DNA of 54,234 bases from an uncultured Collinsella sp. (lineage in GTDB: Bacteria > Actinomycetota > Coriobacteriia > Coriobacteriales > Coriobacteriaceae). Numbering within the stretch: position 1 is the stretch's first letter; each line of letters opens with the position of its first letter. The DNA lies in the NCBI GenBank assembly GCA_902478995.1, contig CABSNF010000003.1:1-54234 (forward strand), in the 5' to 3' direction. A model generated the notes under the pieces. That model was given only the letters and a program-made list of their open reading frames with translations. It searched no databases and was not told where the DNA came from. Positions 43,208 to 51,044 of this stretch are shown here, piece after piece. The position numbers and the translations under genes are program-made.

Positions 43208-44407
43208 CTAGAGCTTGTGGTGGCGCTCTTCTTTGCGCTCCTCGGCTGCCTGCTCCTCCTGCTTAAAGGCGGGGTCGTCGGGGGTGACGAGCTCGTCCTC
43301 GTGCGTGCGCTTGTTGTAATGGTGGCGCAGCACGGGCTCAAACAGATGTAGATGCTTGGCAAAGGCCGCCGAGCCAATGGCGAGCACGGTAAAGATGAGC
43401 ACGCGCATGGGCACCTCGACCTGGTTAATCGCGGCGGCGCCGGCCGAAAGCATGATGCACCAGGCATAGATGAGCAGCACGGCCTGTTTTTGGTTGTAGC
43501 CTTCTTGGATCAGGCGGTGGTGGATGTGGCCCTTGTCGGCCTGCCCGATGCTAATGTGGGCGCGCTTGCGGCGCACAATGGCGCTAAACGTGTCGATGAT
43601 GGGCACGCCGGCAACGATGAGCGGGATGATAAGCGAGGTGAGTGCGGCGGTGCGGCTCACGTTGAGCAGCGAGATGGAGCCCAGCGCAAAGCCCAGAAGC
43701 AACGACCCCGAGTCGCCCAAGAAGATGCTTGCGGGGTTGAAGTTGTAGCGCAAAAAGGCCAGACAGGCGCCAAAGAGCGCAATGGAGAGCGCGGCGGCGT
43801 CGATGCGGCCCGAGAGAACAGCCATCGAAAACATGGTGAACGATGCGATGCCGCAGATGCCCGTGGCCAAGCCGTCGAGGCCGTCGATGAGGTTAATGAT
43901 GTTGGTGAATGCCACCAGATAGATCACGGTAATGGGGTAGGCGAGCCATCCGAGCATGATCTCGCCGGGAGCAAACGGGTTGACGATGACGCCGATCCGC
44001 AGGCCGCCCATGCAGGCGATAAGCGCGGCGAGGACCTGTCCGGCCAGCTTTTGCTTGGGCGTGAGCTGGAAGACGTCGTCGATAGCGCCGGTCGCAAAGA
44101 TAACGGTAAAAGATAGCGCAAGTATGGGGTAGCTGATGTGCAGACGGGGGTGGGGCACCAAAACGGGCGGCCAACCCAGGTACCAGGTGCCTAGGATTTG
44201 CACAGTGCAGGCCACGACCAGGCCCAAAAACACCGCCGTTCCGCCCAAACGCGGGATGGGCTTGGTGTTGATGCGGCGCTTAGAAGGATAGTCGACGGCG
44301 TCGAGCTTGATTGCCAGGCGCTTGACCAGGGGTACCGTGAGGAAGGTCGTGATAAAGGCCGCCGCTGCCACGCATAGGTACGGTATGTAGCTCGGGGATG
44401 AAGCCAT
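43208..44407 (-). CDS. Undecaprenyl-phosphate glycosyl-1-phosphate transferase (WecA/TagO/MraY family)
   Basis: About 399 residues. Roughly 10-11 membrane helices and conserved catalytic pieces of the PNPT family: RLGGTAVFLG, FATGAIDDVFQL (DD motif), NIINLIDGLDGLATG (NxxNxxDGLDGL), and the HIHHRL loop. It attaches a sugar-phosphate to undecaprenyl phosphate, the first step of teichoic acid or polysaccharide synthesis; WecA/TagO type is favoured over MraY by the HIHHR loop. ATG 44407 is chosen, with TTG 44425 as an alternative; the ribosome site is weak in both cases. The C-terminal tail is charged (EEQAAEERKEERHHKL). Confidence 0.9.
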   Translation of the reverse strand: MASSPSYIPYLCVAAAAFITTFLTVPLVKRLAIKLDAVDYPSKRRINTKPIPRLGGTAVFLGLVVACTVQILGTWYLGWPPVLVPHPRLHISYPILALSFTVIFATGAIDDVFQLTPKQKLAGQVLAALIACMGGLRIGVIVNPFAPGEIMLGWLAYPITVIYLVAFTNIINLIDGLDGLATGICGIASFTMFSMAVLSGRIDAAALSIALFGACLAFLRYNFNPASIFLGDSGSLLLGFALGSISLLNVSRTAALTSLIIPLIVAGVPIIDTFSAIVRRKRAHISIGQADKGHIHHRLIQEGYNQKQAVLLIYAWCIMLSAGAAAINQVEVPMRVLIFTVLAIGSAAFAKHLHLFEPVLRHHYNKRTHEDELVTPDDPAFKQEEQAAEERKEERHHKL

Positions 44408-44611
44408 GAATCTAAAAACCGCCAAGCGTCGAAGGAAAAGGTCAGAAGAACGCCATGCGCAAAGGGCATAGCCGAACCATGATACTCGACCAAGGGGGGT
44501 GCATGGAATTGCACGCAGCGATAATCACGCGCTTACCAGATATTGGGATGTTGTCGATGGCTTGTCGGGATGCCGGCGTGGATCCATATGGACTGTAATG
44601 GTGATTTTCGG

Positions 44612-44783
44612 CAAAAGAAAACCACCCCCCACGTTACGAAAATGAACCCACCTAAAACAGGTGGGTGCCCTCATCGACTGTTCCAGCGTCCTTAACAACG
44701 AAGGATACCTGTACTAGGTACGACTGTGTGGGCTCCCTAAATAAACGCGACGGTTCACCCAGTTGCTCCGCGGGGGGCGGAAT
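44612..44783 (-). ncRNA. Structured ncRNA, 6S (ssrS)-like candidate
   Basis: Read on the minus strand, the RNA opens with CCGCCCCCCGCG (44780-44769) and closes with CGTGGGGGGTGG (44633-44622). These pair over 12 positions with two G-U pairs. A run TTTTCTTTT follows the 3' arm. Inside are short stems including TACCT/AGGTA and the 3' hairpin CACCCACCT/AGGTGGGTTC. TATGAT at 44795-44790 lies about 8 bases before the predicted 5' end. A closed terminal stem, a large interior and this size are the form of 6S RNA. The raiA-motif RNA is an alternative I cannot exclude by eye. Structure seen, family inferred. Confidence 0.5.
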
Positions 44784-44820
44784 ACCTACATCATAAAGCG
44801 GCACTTTATCGATTCCAGTC

Positions 44821-44849
44821 TTGACATTACAAAAATCGTGTCGGACGAT
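44821..44849 (+). promoter_or_regulatory. Promoter candidate for the radical SAM gene
   Basis: TTGACA (44821-44826), a 17-bp spacer, GACGAT as -10, about 85 bp before the start of the radical SAM gene. It lies back to back with the presumed 6S-like RNA promoter. Confidence 0.5.
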
Positions 44850-44932
44850 TACGGCGCCTTGGGCTCGAGCCGTCTGTGGGGTTGATCCCTTTACGTTTGA
44901 GCTGCTGAATCGTTGTTTTGGAGCATGGTTTT

Positions 44933-45871
44933 ATGCCGACGTCGTTGACCGAACTTTTTTCGCCCGCCTGCCATTTGTGTCCGCGCCGTTGCGGTGCGGC
45001 GCGCGATGAGGGCGCGCACGGCGTCTGCGGTGCTAACGACACGCTCAAGGTGGCCCGCGCCGCGCTTCATATGTGGGAGGAGCCGCCTATCTCGGGCGAG
45101 GCCGGTTCGGGCACGATCTTCTTTAGCGGCTGCTCGCTCAAATGTATCTACTGCCAGAACCACGAGATCTCGACCGGCAATTTTGGCCTTGAGATTTCGC
45201 CTGAGCGCCTGGTCGAGATTATGCTGGAACTGCAGGACCAGGGTGCCAACAACATCAATTTGGTGACGGCGACGCACTATGCGCACCTGTTGCCTGCCGC
45301 GATTGCCGCGGCACGGGCGCGCGGACTGGTTATCCCAATCGTCTACAACACGAGTGGTTACGAGCGCGCGAGTGCCGTGGCGGCGCTGGGCGACCTGGTC
45401 GATGTGTGGCTCACCGACTTTAAATATGCCGATGCCGGGCTTGCGCAGTCGCTCTCCCATATAAAGGATTACCCGCGTGTGGCCGTGTCGGGTCTGGCCC
45501 AGATGGCGCGCGAGATCGAGCGCCGCGGGGGAGAGTTGGTGGACGAGGACGGGCTTATGAAGCGTGGCATGATCGTGCGTCACCTGGTGCTTCCGGGGCA
45601 TGCAGACGATTCGTGTCGCGTGCTGGACCTGGTGTGGCAGACGGTGGGCGATGTGCCGATCTCGGTCATGAATCAGTACACGCCCAATGCGCTTATGCGC
45701 GAGCAAGGCGGCGACCTGGCACGCGCCGTGACGCGCGAGGAGTACGAGCAGGTGCTCGACCATGCCGACGACCTGGGCTTTACGACAATGTTCTGGCAAG
45801 AGGGCGGCGCGGTAGACGAGAGCTTCACCCCCGCCTTCGACACCACCGGCGTTCTTACCAGCGCAAAGTAG
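44933..45871 (+). CDS. Radical SAM protein, PflX-like (COG1313)
   Basis: About 312 residues. The radical SAM 4Fe-4S motif is CSLKCIYC (Cys67, Cys71, Cys74). An N-terminal CHLCPRRCG cluster may hold another iron-sulfur centre. The sequence resembles the 'pyruvate formate-lyase activating enzyme-like' PflX/YjjW group (NEHEISTGNFG-type segment; QYTPNALMREQ). True glycyl-radical activation is uncertain because no glycyl-radical enzyme is next to it. ATG 44933 has GGAG upstream; TTG 44918 is an alternative. The hairpin at 45881-45915 follows, then the tRNA gene. Confidence 0.85.
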   Translation: MPTSLTELFSPACHLCPRRCGAARDEGAHGVCGANDTLKVARAALHMWEEPPISGEAGSGTIFFSGCSLKCIYCQNHEISTGNFGLEISPERLVEIMLELQDQGANNINLVTATHYAHLLPAAIAAARARGLVIPIVYNTSGYERASAVAALGDLVDVWLTDFKYADAGLAQSLSHIKDYPRVAVSGLAQMAREIERRGGELVDEDGLMKRGMIVRHLVLPGHADDSCRVLDLVWQTVGDVPISVMNQYTPNALMREQGGDLARAVTREEYEQVLDHADDLGFTTMFWQEGGAVDESFTPAFDTTGVLTSAK

Positions 45872-45880
45872 TGCGTTCGT

Positions 45881-45915
45881 CGATGATTTTTCTGGGACGG
45901 GGATAAAAATCATCG
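45881..45915 (+). terminator. Hairpin after the radical SAM gene
   Basis: Perfect 11-bp arms CGATGATTTTT and AAAAATCATCG around the loop CTGGGACGGGGAT. It lacks a clean T-run after the stem, so terminator function is likely but not sure. Confidence 0.55.
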
Positions 45916-45979
45916 AGAGGATCGCCTGTTCGAAAAGTTGCCAAAATAGTCGCGCCCCAAAAAGACTGGTTATTGGGCG

Positions 45980-46007
45980 TTGACAGTTGGCGAGCCGTAG
46001 GTAAAAT
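45980..46007 (+). promoter_or_regulatory. Promoter of tRNA-Ala
   Basis: TTGACA (45980-45985), 16-bp spacer, TAAAAT (46002-46007), ending 13 bases before the tRNA 5' end. Confidence 0.7.
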
Positions 46008-46020
46008 ATCGACTTGTCCT

Positions 46021-46093
46021 GGGGACGTAGCTCAGTTGGGAGAGCGCTGCCGTCGCATGGCAGAGGCCGAGGGTTCGACTCCCTTCGTCTCCA
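46021..46093 (+). tRNA. tRNA-Ala (anticodon CGC)
   Basis: 73 nt cloverleaf. Acceptor GGGGACG/CGTCTCC with the G3-U70 pair that identifies alanine tRNA, D arm GCTC...GAGC, anticodon stem CTGCC/GGCAG with loop GTCGCAT (CGC), T arm GAGGG TTCGACT CCCTT. Discriminator A73; the 3' CCA is not fully encoded. Confidence 0.95.
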
Positions 46094-46107
46094 CCCTTGG
46101 ATTTGAT

Positions 46108-46139
46108 AAGCCGCTGACATTGTGTCGGCGGCTTTTTTT
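46108..46139 (+). terminator. Rho-independent terminator of the tRNA gene
   Basis: AAGCCGCTGACA...TGTCGGCGGCTTTTTTT: 10-bp stem and seven Ts. It lies just before the next coding gene. Confidence 0.85.
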
Positions 46140-46157
46140 AAAAGAAAGGGCTATACC

Positions 46158-46616
46158 ATGGCCGAGCTTGAGTCCCAACCATTGTCCGACGAGGAGCGCG
46201 CTGAGTTGGAAGAGCTCCGCGCTGAGAAGGCCCGCCGCGAGGCTCGGGAAGAGGCCCGTCGCGAGCGTGAGGAGCTGGCTGCCCTGCGCGCCGAGCGTGC
46301 GAAGGCCGAGGAGGTCGCCTCGAACGCCGCATCCGAGCGCAAGCCCGCGCCTGCACCCAAGCCCGCTGCTGCGAAGCCTGCACCTGCCGCGCCCAAACCT
46401 CAGCCTAAAAAGGCCGCTCGTCTTAAGTCCGTCGAGCCCAAGCCGAGCCGTGACGAGATGACCTTTGCCCAGCGCATGGTTACCTCCAAGGAACCTACGG
46501 GCGAGAACGAGATCCCTGGCATGGCGCCGGCTCAAAAAATCATCATTGTCCTTGCCCTCATCGCGTTTGTCATCTTTATGGGCTACACGATCCTGACCAG
46601 CATGGGCCTGCTCTAA
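46158..46616 (+). CDS. Tail-anchored coiled-coil protein of unknown function
   Basis: 152 residues. Residues 5-60 are a Glu/Arg/Ala-rich coiled coil (EERAELEELRAEKARREARE), followed by a Pro/Ala/Lys-rich linker (65-100) and one hydrophobic membrane segment at the very C terminus (KIIIVLALIAFVIFMGYTIL). It would sit in the cytosol anchored by its tail. ATG 46158 with AAAGAAAGGG upstream is chosen; a longer frame begins inside the terminator. No family recognised; it could be a scaffold or division-related protein, but nothing specific supports that. Confidence 0.7.
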   Translation: MAELESQPLSDEERAELEELRAEKARREAREEARREREELAALRAERAKAEEVASNAASERKPAPAPKPAAAKPAPAAPKPQPKKAARLKSVEPKPSRDEMTFAQRMVTSKEPTGENEIPGMAPAQKIIIVLALIAFVIFMGYTILTSMGLL

Positions 46617-46700
46617 CCGATTTGCATCGGGCGTCATGTCCGCATGCTCTGCTCTCGTCCAACCCTCAAATTCTGCACCACACATCCGAAAGGTCGCCCC

Positions 46701-48206
46701 ATGGCTTTGACCGATATCTCTCATCCCACCGACATCGCAATGCTCACCGATCTGTACGAACTCACTATGGCCCAGGGCCTGTGGGAGAGCGGCAAGGCCA
46801 ATGAGCAGGGTTGTTTTACCGCGTTTTACCGCGACCATCCCTTTGGCAGCGCCTATGCCGTCATGTGCGGCACCGCCGAGCTGCCCGAGCTGGTCGAGAA
46901 CCTGCGCTTTACGCCCGAGGACATCGACTACCTCGCCTCGCTCCAGGCCCCTGCCGGCGGCGCGATGTTCAAGCCTGGATTCCTCGACTACCTGCGCGGT
47001 TTTCGTGCGCATGTAAACATCGACGCCGTGCCCGAGGGCGAGCTCGTCTTTCCGCGCGAGCCCATGGTGCGCGTCACCGGCCCCGCGCTGGAGTGCCAGC
47101 TGCTCGAGACGGCGCTGCTCAACATCGTTGGGTTCCAGACGCTTGTTGCCACCAAGACGGCGCGCGTGGTGCTCGCCGCCGACGGTCGCCCCGTGGCGGA
47201 GTTTGGCCTGCGCCGAGCCCAGGGTCCCGATGGCGGCCTGGCCGTTGCGCGCGCGAGCTACGTTGCCGGCTGCTCCTCTACGTCCAATGTGCTCGCCGGC
47301 CGCCGCTACGGTATTCCCGTCTTTGGCACGCATGCGCACAGCTGGGTGATGAGCTTCGATTCCGAGCTCGAGGCCTTCCGCGCCTTTGCCAAGTCGAGCC
47401 CCAAGAACTGCACGCTGCTCATCGACACCTACGATGTGCGCGAGGGCTGCGAGCATGCCATTACGGTTGCCAAGGAGATGGAGGCGGCGGGCGAGCGCCT
47501 GTCGGCTATTCGCATTGACTCGGGCGACCTCGCCAAGCTCTCCAAGTATGTCCGCGGTCGTTTCGATGCCGAGGGCCTGCCCTATGTGGGGATCTCGGTT
47601 TCTAACGATCTAGATGAGTACACGATTCAGTCGCTGCTCGACCAGGGCGCGCCCATCGATAGCTTTGGCGTGGGCACCAAGCTCGCGACCTGCTACGACC
47701 AGCCGGCGCTGGGCGGCGTGTACAAGCTTTCCGCCCGCCGTGCGAGCGAGGCCGACCCGTGGACGCCGGTGGTCAAGCTCTCCGAGCAGCCCTACAAGCG
47801 CACGATCCCGGGCGTGCAGCGCGTGCGCCGTTATTACGACGGCTTTGGCGGCCCGGTCTGCGACATGATCTACGACGAGGACCATCTGGTGGGGGAGGGC
47901 GCCGCGCGCGGCAATACCCTCGTGGCCGTGAATGATGCCGCCCTGGTGACCGACGTGTCGGAGCTTGAGTATCGCGAGCTGCTGGTGCCGATCGTGCGCG
48001 ATGGCAGTGCAGTGGCTCCGCGTGAGAGCATCCAGGACGCGCGCGAGCGCTGTGTTTGGGCGCTCGATCATCTGGACGCAGCTTTCAAGCGCTTCCTGTA
48101 CCCGCAGACCTATGTGGTGGGCATGGAGCAGGGCCTGGCTCAGGTGCGCGACGAGCTCGTGCGCAAGAACATGGCCGCGGCCTCGGCTTTCCCCTGGGCA
48201 AAATGA
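46701..48206 (+). CDS. pncB: Nicotinate phosphoribosyltransferase
   Basis: 501 residues. Makes nicotinate mononucleotide from nicotinate and PRPP, with ATP hydrolysis, for NAD salvage. Recognised by LTDLYELTMAQGLWESG near the N terminus, FREPMVRVTGP-type strand VFPREPMVRVTG, GLRRAQGPDGGLAVARASYVAG, FGTHAHSWVM (with catalytic His) and IRIDSGDLAKLS. It is of the long NAPRTase class, normal length. ATG 46701 follows CGAAAGGTC; the longer frame to 46644 is rejected. proB starts 79 bp downstream on the same strand and may be read through. Confidence 0.94.
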   Translation: MALTDISHPTDIAMLTDLYELTMAQGLWESGKANEQGCFTAFYRDHPFGSAYAVMCGTAELPELVENLRFTPEDIDYLASLQAPAGGAMFKPGFLDYLRGFRAHVNIDAVPEGELVFPREPMVRVTGPALECQLLETALLNIVGFQTLVATKTARVVLAADGRPVAEFGLRRAQGPDGGLAVARASYVAGCSSTSNVLAGRRYGIPVFGTHAHSWVMSFDSELEAFRAFAKSSPKNCTLLIDTYDVREGCEHAITVAKEMEAAGERLSAIRIDSGDLAKLSKYVRGRFDAEGLPYVGISVSNDLDEYTIQSLLDQGAPIDSFGVGTKLATCYDQPALGGVYKLSARRASEADPWTPVVKLSEQPYKRTIPGVQRVRRYYDGFGGPVCDMIYDEDHLVGEGAARGNTLVAVNDAALVTDVSELEYRELLVPIVRDGSAVAPRESIQDARERCVWALDHLDAAFKRFLYPQTYVVGMEQGLAQVRDELVRKNMAAASAFPWAK

Positions 48207-48285
48207 TTCCTTGGGCGGTAGGGGCGAGTCACGCTCCCTTGGCCGCCAGCTCGGCCGTTCGCTGAACAGTTGATTGGTTTGACGT

Positions 48286-49413
48286 ATGACGACTTCTTAT
48301 AAAACGATGGTGGTAAAGATCGGTTCGTCCACGGTGGTGGGCGCCGATGGCAAGGTCAACCGCGCCTTTATCGGCGGACTTGCCGATCAAGCCGCAGCGC
48401 TGCGCAAGCTCGGCTGGCGTCTGGTCGTGGTGAGCTCGGGCGCTATTGCCTGTGGCTATCCCGTGTTGGGCTTCGACCGCAAGCCGGTCGGCGACCTTCC
48501 GAGCCTGCAGGCCTGCGCCTCGGCTGGTCAGTGCATCATCTCGTCGGCCTACGACGAGGAGTTCCATGCGCGCGACCTGCTCACCTCGCTCGTGCTGCTC
48601 ACGCGTCACGACACGGCGCGTCGCACGTCCTACCTGCACGCGCGCGACGCCCTGCTGCGTCTGGTGGAGCTGGGCGTGGTGCCGGTCGTCAACGAGAACG
48701 ACACCGTTACCGTCGACGAGATCAAGTTTGGCGACAACGACACACTGGCGGCGCTCGTGAGCTGCCTGGTATCTGCCGATCTGTGCGTGACGCTCTCGGA
48801 CATCGATGGTCTCTATACTGCCAATCCGCATGAGGACCCCACGGCCGAGTTTGTTCCTGTCGTGCATAAGATCGATGCCAAGATTATTGCCTCGGCGGGC
48901 GATTCTTCCACATCGGTTGGCACGGGCGGCATGATCACCAAGATTCGCGCGAGCCGCATCCTGATGACGGCGGGCATTCGGAGCGTGATTTGCTCGGGCG
49001 AGGAGCCCGATGCGCTCGTGCGCCTAGCCCGCGGCGAGAGCGTGGGAACCCTGTTCGATCCGCCGGCGGAGCGCCTGGACATCGCACCCCGCAAGCTGTG
49101 GATCGCGCTGGGTGACAAGGCACATGGCTCGGTAACGGTTGACGACGGTGCCGCGAAGGCGCTGGTCAGCCGTGGTTCTTCCTTGCTTGCGGTGGGTATT
49201 CGCGAGGTTGATGGCCAGTTTGCCGAGGGCGATGTGCTCGATGTGTGCGATCCGAGCGGTATGGTCGTCGCCCGCGGTATCGCCGAGGCCGATTCGGACG
49301 TGCTGGAGCTTGCTGCCGGCCGCCGCCAGGACCAGATCGCCAGCAACCGCCTGCTCGCTAACTTGGCCGAGAAGCCGGCGATACACAGGGATAACTTGAT
49401 CGTATTTGCATAA
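48286..49413 (+). CDS. proB: Glutamate 5-kinase
   Basis: 375 residues. Phosphorylates glutamate for proline synthesis. The amino-acid-kinase domain (1-260) shows VVKIGSSTVVG, VVSSGAIACGYPVLG, PVVNENDTVTVDEIKFGDNDTLAA and the GTGGMITKIRAS loop. The C-terminal PUA domain (about 280-365) shows ALVSRGSSLLAVGI and VVARGIAEADSD. The family is feedback-inhibited by proline at the kinase domain. ATG 48286 is the chosen start (TGACGT before it, weak ribosome site). It ends at the terminator 49415-49456. proA lies 1.6 kb downstream, on the other side of a gene of opposite strand. Confidence 0.96.
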   Translation: MTTSYKTMVVKIGSSTVVGADGKVNRAFIGGLADQAAALRKLGWRLVVVSSGAIACGYPVLGFDRKPVGDLPSLQACASAGQCIISSAYDEEFHARDLLTSLVLLTRHDTARRTSYLHARDALLRLVELGVVPVVNENDTVTVDEIKFGDNDTLAALVSCLVSADLCVTLSDIDGLYTANPHEDPTAEFVPVVHKIDAKIIASAGDSSTSVGTGGMITKIRASRILMTAGIRSVICSGEEPDALVRLARGESVGTLFDPPAERLDIAPRKLWIALGDKAHGSVTVDDGAAKALVSRGSSLLAVGIREVDGQFAEGDVLDVCDPSGMVVARGIAEADSDVLELAAGRRQDQIASNRLLANLAEKPAIHRDNLIVFA

Positions 49414-49414
49414 A

Positions 49415-49456
49415 GAAAGACAGCGCTGCGGATCGTTTCCCGCAGCGCTGTCTTTC
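49415..49456 (+). terminator. Terminator after proB
   Basis: Perfect 17-bp arms GAAAGACAGCGCTGCGG and CCGCAGCGCTGTCTTTC with an 8-base loop. The T-rich part is in the arm. Strong bidirectional stem. Confidence 0.8.
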
Positions 49457-49457
49457 T

Positions 49458-49512
49458 CGTGCCGGCACTTGGGGACGTTCCTTTTGTGCCGGCAGGTGGG
49501 GACACTCCTTTG
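49458..49512. repeat. GTGCCGGCACTT-GGGACGTTCC repeat, second locus
   Basis: CGTGCCGGCACTTGGGGACG, TTCCTTTTGTGCCGGCAGG and TGGGGACACTCC. Same family as 36778-36915. Ends next to the stop of the hydrolase gene. Confidence 0.75.
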
Positions 49513-50931
49513 TTAGAAGATCCGGCGCAGGTCTCCGCGGTTGAGTGCTTCGTCGAAGAGGTGCTTGAACACCACACTGCCGTGCAGACCGTCGTGCTCG
49601 AACTCGTTGGTCACCCAGGCATGCGAGTTGCCCACGCGGCTGAGCGTATCGAGCTGCAGGCCCGAATCCACGTACATGTCGTCGAAATACACCGCGGCCT
49701 GGAGCGGCACTTCGTTGCAGGCCAGGCGCTGCGGGTCGTAGATCTTGTCCCAGCTGGTGTCTTCCATCAGCAGGTCCATGGCGGGCTTAAACGGCTTAAG
49801 CTCGGGCATCTGCTCAAACATCCACGGGAACATGGCCTCGCCGGTAAACATGAGCGGGCGCGCGAGCGTGTCGAACTCGGCACGATGGGCCTTCTCCTCT
49901 GCTGCGGCCCAGCGAATGGGCATGGTGTCGCCGTCGGCGTATATGAACTCCTGTAGCGTCCAGTACAGCGGATTCGTGCGCGTGTTGGTGCGCTCGAAGG
50001 CGCGCATCAAAAAGCTGTCGGATACCGAGGAGCCGCAGCTCAGCGTACCGTCGCCAGTAACAAACGCGTGATCGATAATCCAATGCATGCGCTCAAAGCT
50101 CGGCTTCATGCCAAAGTCGCTGCCCATGAGCTGTAGGCGCTCGACCGTCATCGGCGAGCCGTCGGGCAGCACGGGCTTCTGAGCCTCGAGCGCATCGGCC
50201 AGGGCTGCCACGCGCTCGACGTCAGCGGGATAGCGGTCATAATACTGCTGCGTCTTGGCGGCCATACGCGGGAAGGTGTGCGCGTAGACCTCGCTTGCGC
50301 TCGCCGGCACGTGGGGGATTCCGCCGCAGGTAAAGCTCGCCGCCACGCCCTCGGGGAAGAGCGACAGGTAGCTCAGCGTCAAAAAACCGCCGTAGCTTTG
50401 GCCGAGCGTGACCCACGGCTTGCCGCCAAAGCCCACTAGGCGCAGGTACTCAAAATCGCGCACGATGGAGCTGGCGAGGTGGCGCTTGAGGAAGTCAGCC
50501 TGCGAGCGTGCGGCATCGGAGCCGGTCGCCGTCGCGCGCTCGCCCAGTGCGGCAATCGTGCGCCCGTCTACACAGCTGCTGCGCCCGGTGCCGCGCTGGT
50601 CGGGCAGGACGACGCGGAAGTGCTTGATGGCCTCCTCGATCCAGCCGTCGCTTGTGGGCGACAGCGGACGCGGGCTCTCGCCGCCGGGGCCGCCCTGCAA
50701 AAACAGGAGCAGCGGCAGATCGTCGTTGATGCGGTCGGGCGCGCAAACCACGCGGTAGAAGAGCTTGATGCTCTCGGGCGCGCCGGCGATTGGTGCCGGC
50801 ATAGCGCCGCGGCGCATGGTGCTGCCGACGGCCAGGAGCATCGGCTCCAGGCCGCGCCAGTCAAGGGGGACGTCGATGCTGTGGTCCTCGACGTAAAGGC
50901 CGGGGACGTGATACGAAGTGATGAGGGCCAT
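49513..50931 (-). CDS. Alpha/beta hydrolase, proline iminopeptidase-like (S33)
   Basis: 472 residues. Alpha/beta-hydrolase fold with LLLFLQGGPGGESPRP (oxyanion region), DQRGTGRSS, and the nucleophile elbow GQSYGGF (catalytic Ser). The C-terminal part contains a likely His/Asp and a helical cap, as in proline iminopeptidase and related aminopeptidases that release N-terminal Pro from peptides. ATG 50931 follows CGGAAG; the longer frame to 51021 overlaps the proA leader. It runs opposite to, and between, proB and proA; a role in proline salvage would fit but is only suggested by context. Confidence 0.88.
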   Translation of the reverse strand: MALITSYHVPGLYVEDHSIDVPLDWRGLEPMLLAVGSTMRRGAMPAPIAGAPESIKLFYRVVCAPDRINDDLPLLLFLQGGPGGESPRPLSPTSDGWIEEAIKHFRVVLPDQRGTGRSSCVDGRTIAALGERATATGSDAARSQADFLKRHLASSIVRDFEYLRLVGFGGKPWVTLGQSYGGFLTLSYLSLFPEGVAASFTCGGIPHVPASASEVYAHTFPRMAAKTQQYYDRYPADVERVAALADALEAQKPVLPDGSPMTVERLQLMGSDFGMKPSFERMHWIIDHAFVTGDGTLSCGSSVSDSFLMRAFERTNTRTNPLYWTLQEFIYADGDTMPIRWAAAEEKAHRAEFDTLARPLMFTGEAMFPWMFEQMPELKPFKPAMDLLMEDTSWDKIYDPQRLACNEVPLQAAVYFDDMYVDSGLQLDTLSRVGNSHAWVTNEFEHDGLHGSVVFKHLFDEALNRGDLRRIF

Positions 50932-51044
50932 GCGGTACTTCCGTTCGTTGCGGTGTTTCGGGCTGACCAATTCTACCGCCGCGCGCGAGGGCATGCACAA
51001 ATCGGCTACCATGGTGGGCAAACATCTAAGAGAAAGGGCCGCCC

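Larger units (their letters stand above)
44408..44932. other. 525-bp intergenic region holding a 6S-like RNA candidate and a divergent promoter
   Basis: No protein gene. The ncRNA candidate occupies 44612-44783 minus, and a plus-strand promoter lies at 44821-44849. The stretch 44426-44610 shows nothing I can name. Confidence 0.6.
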
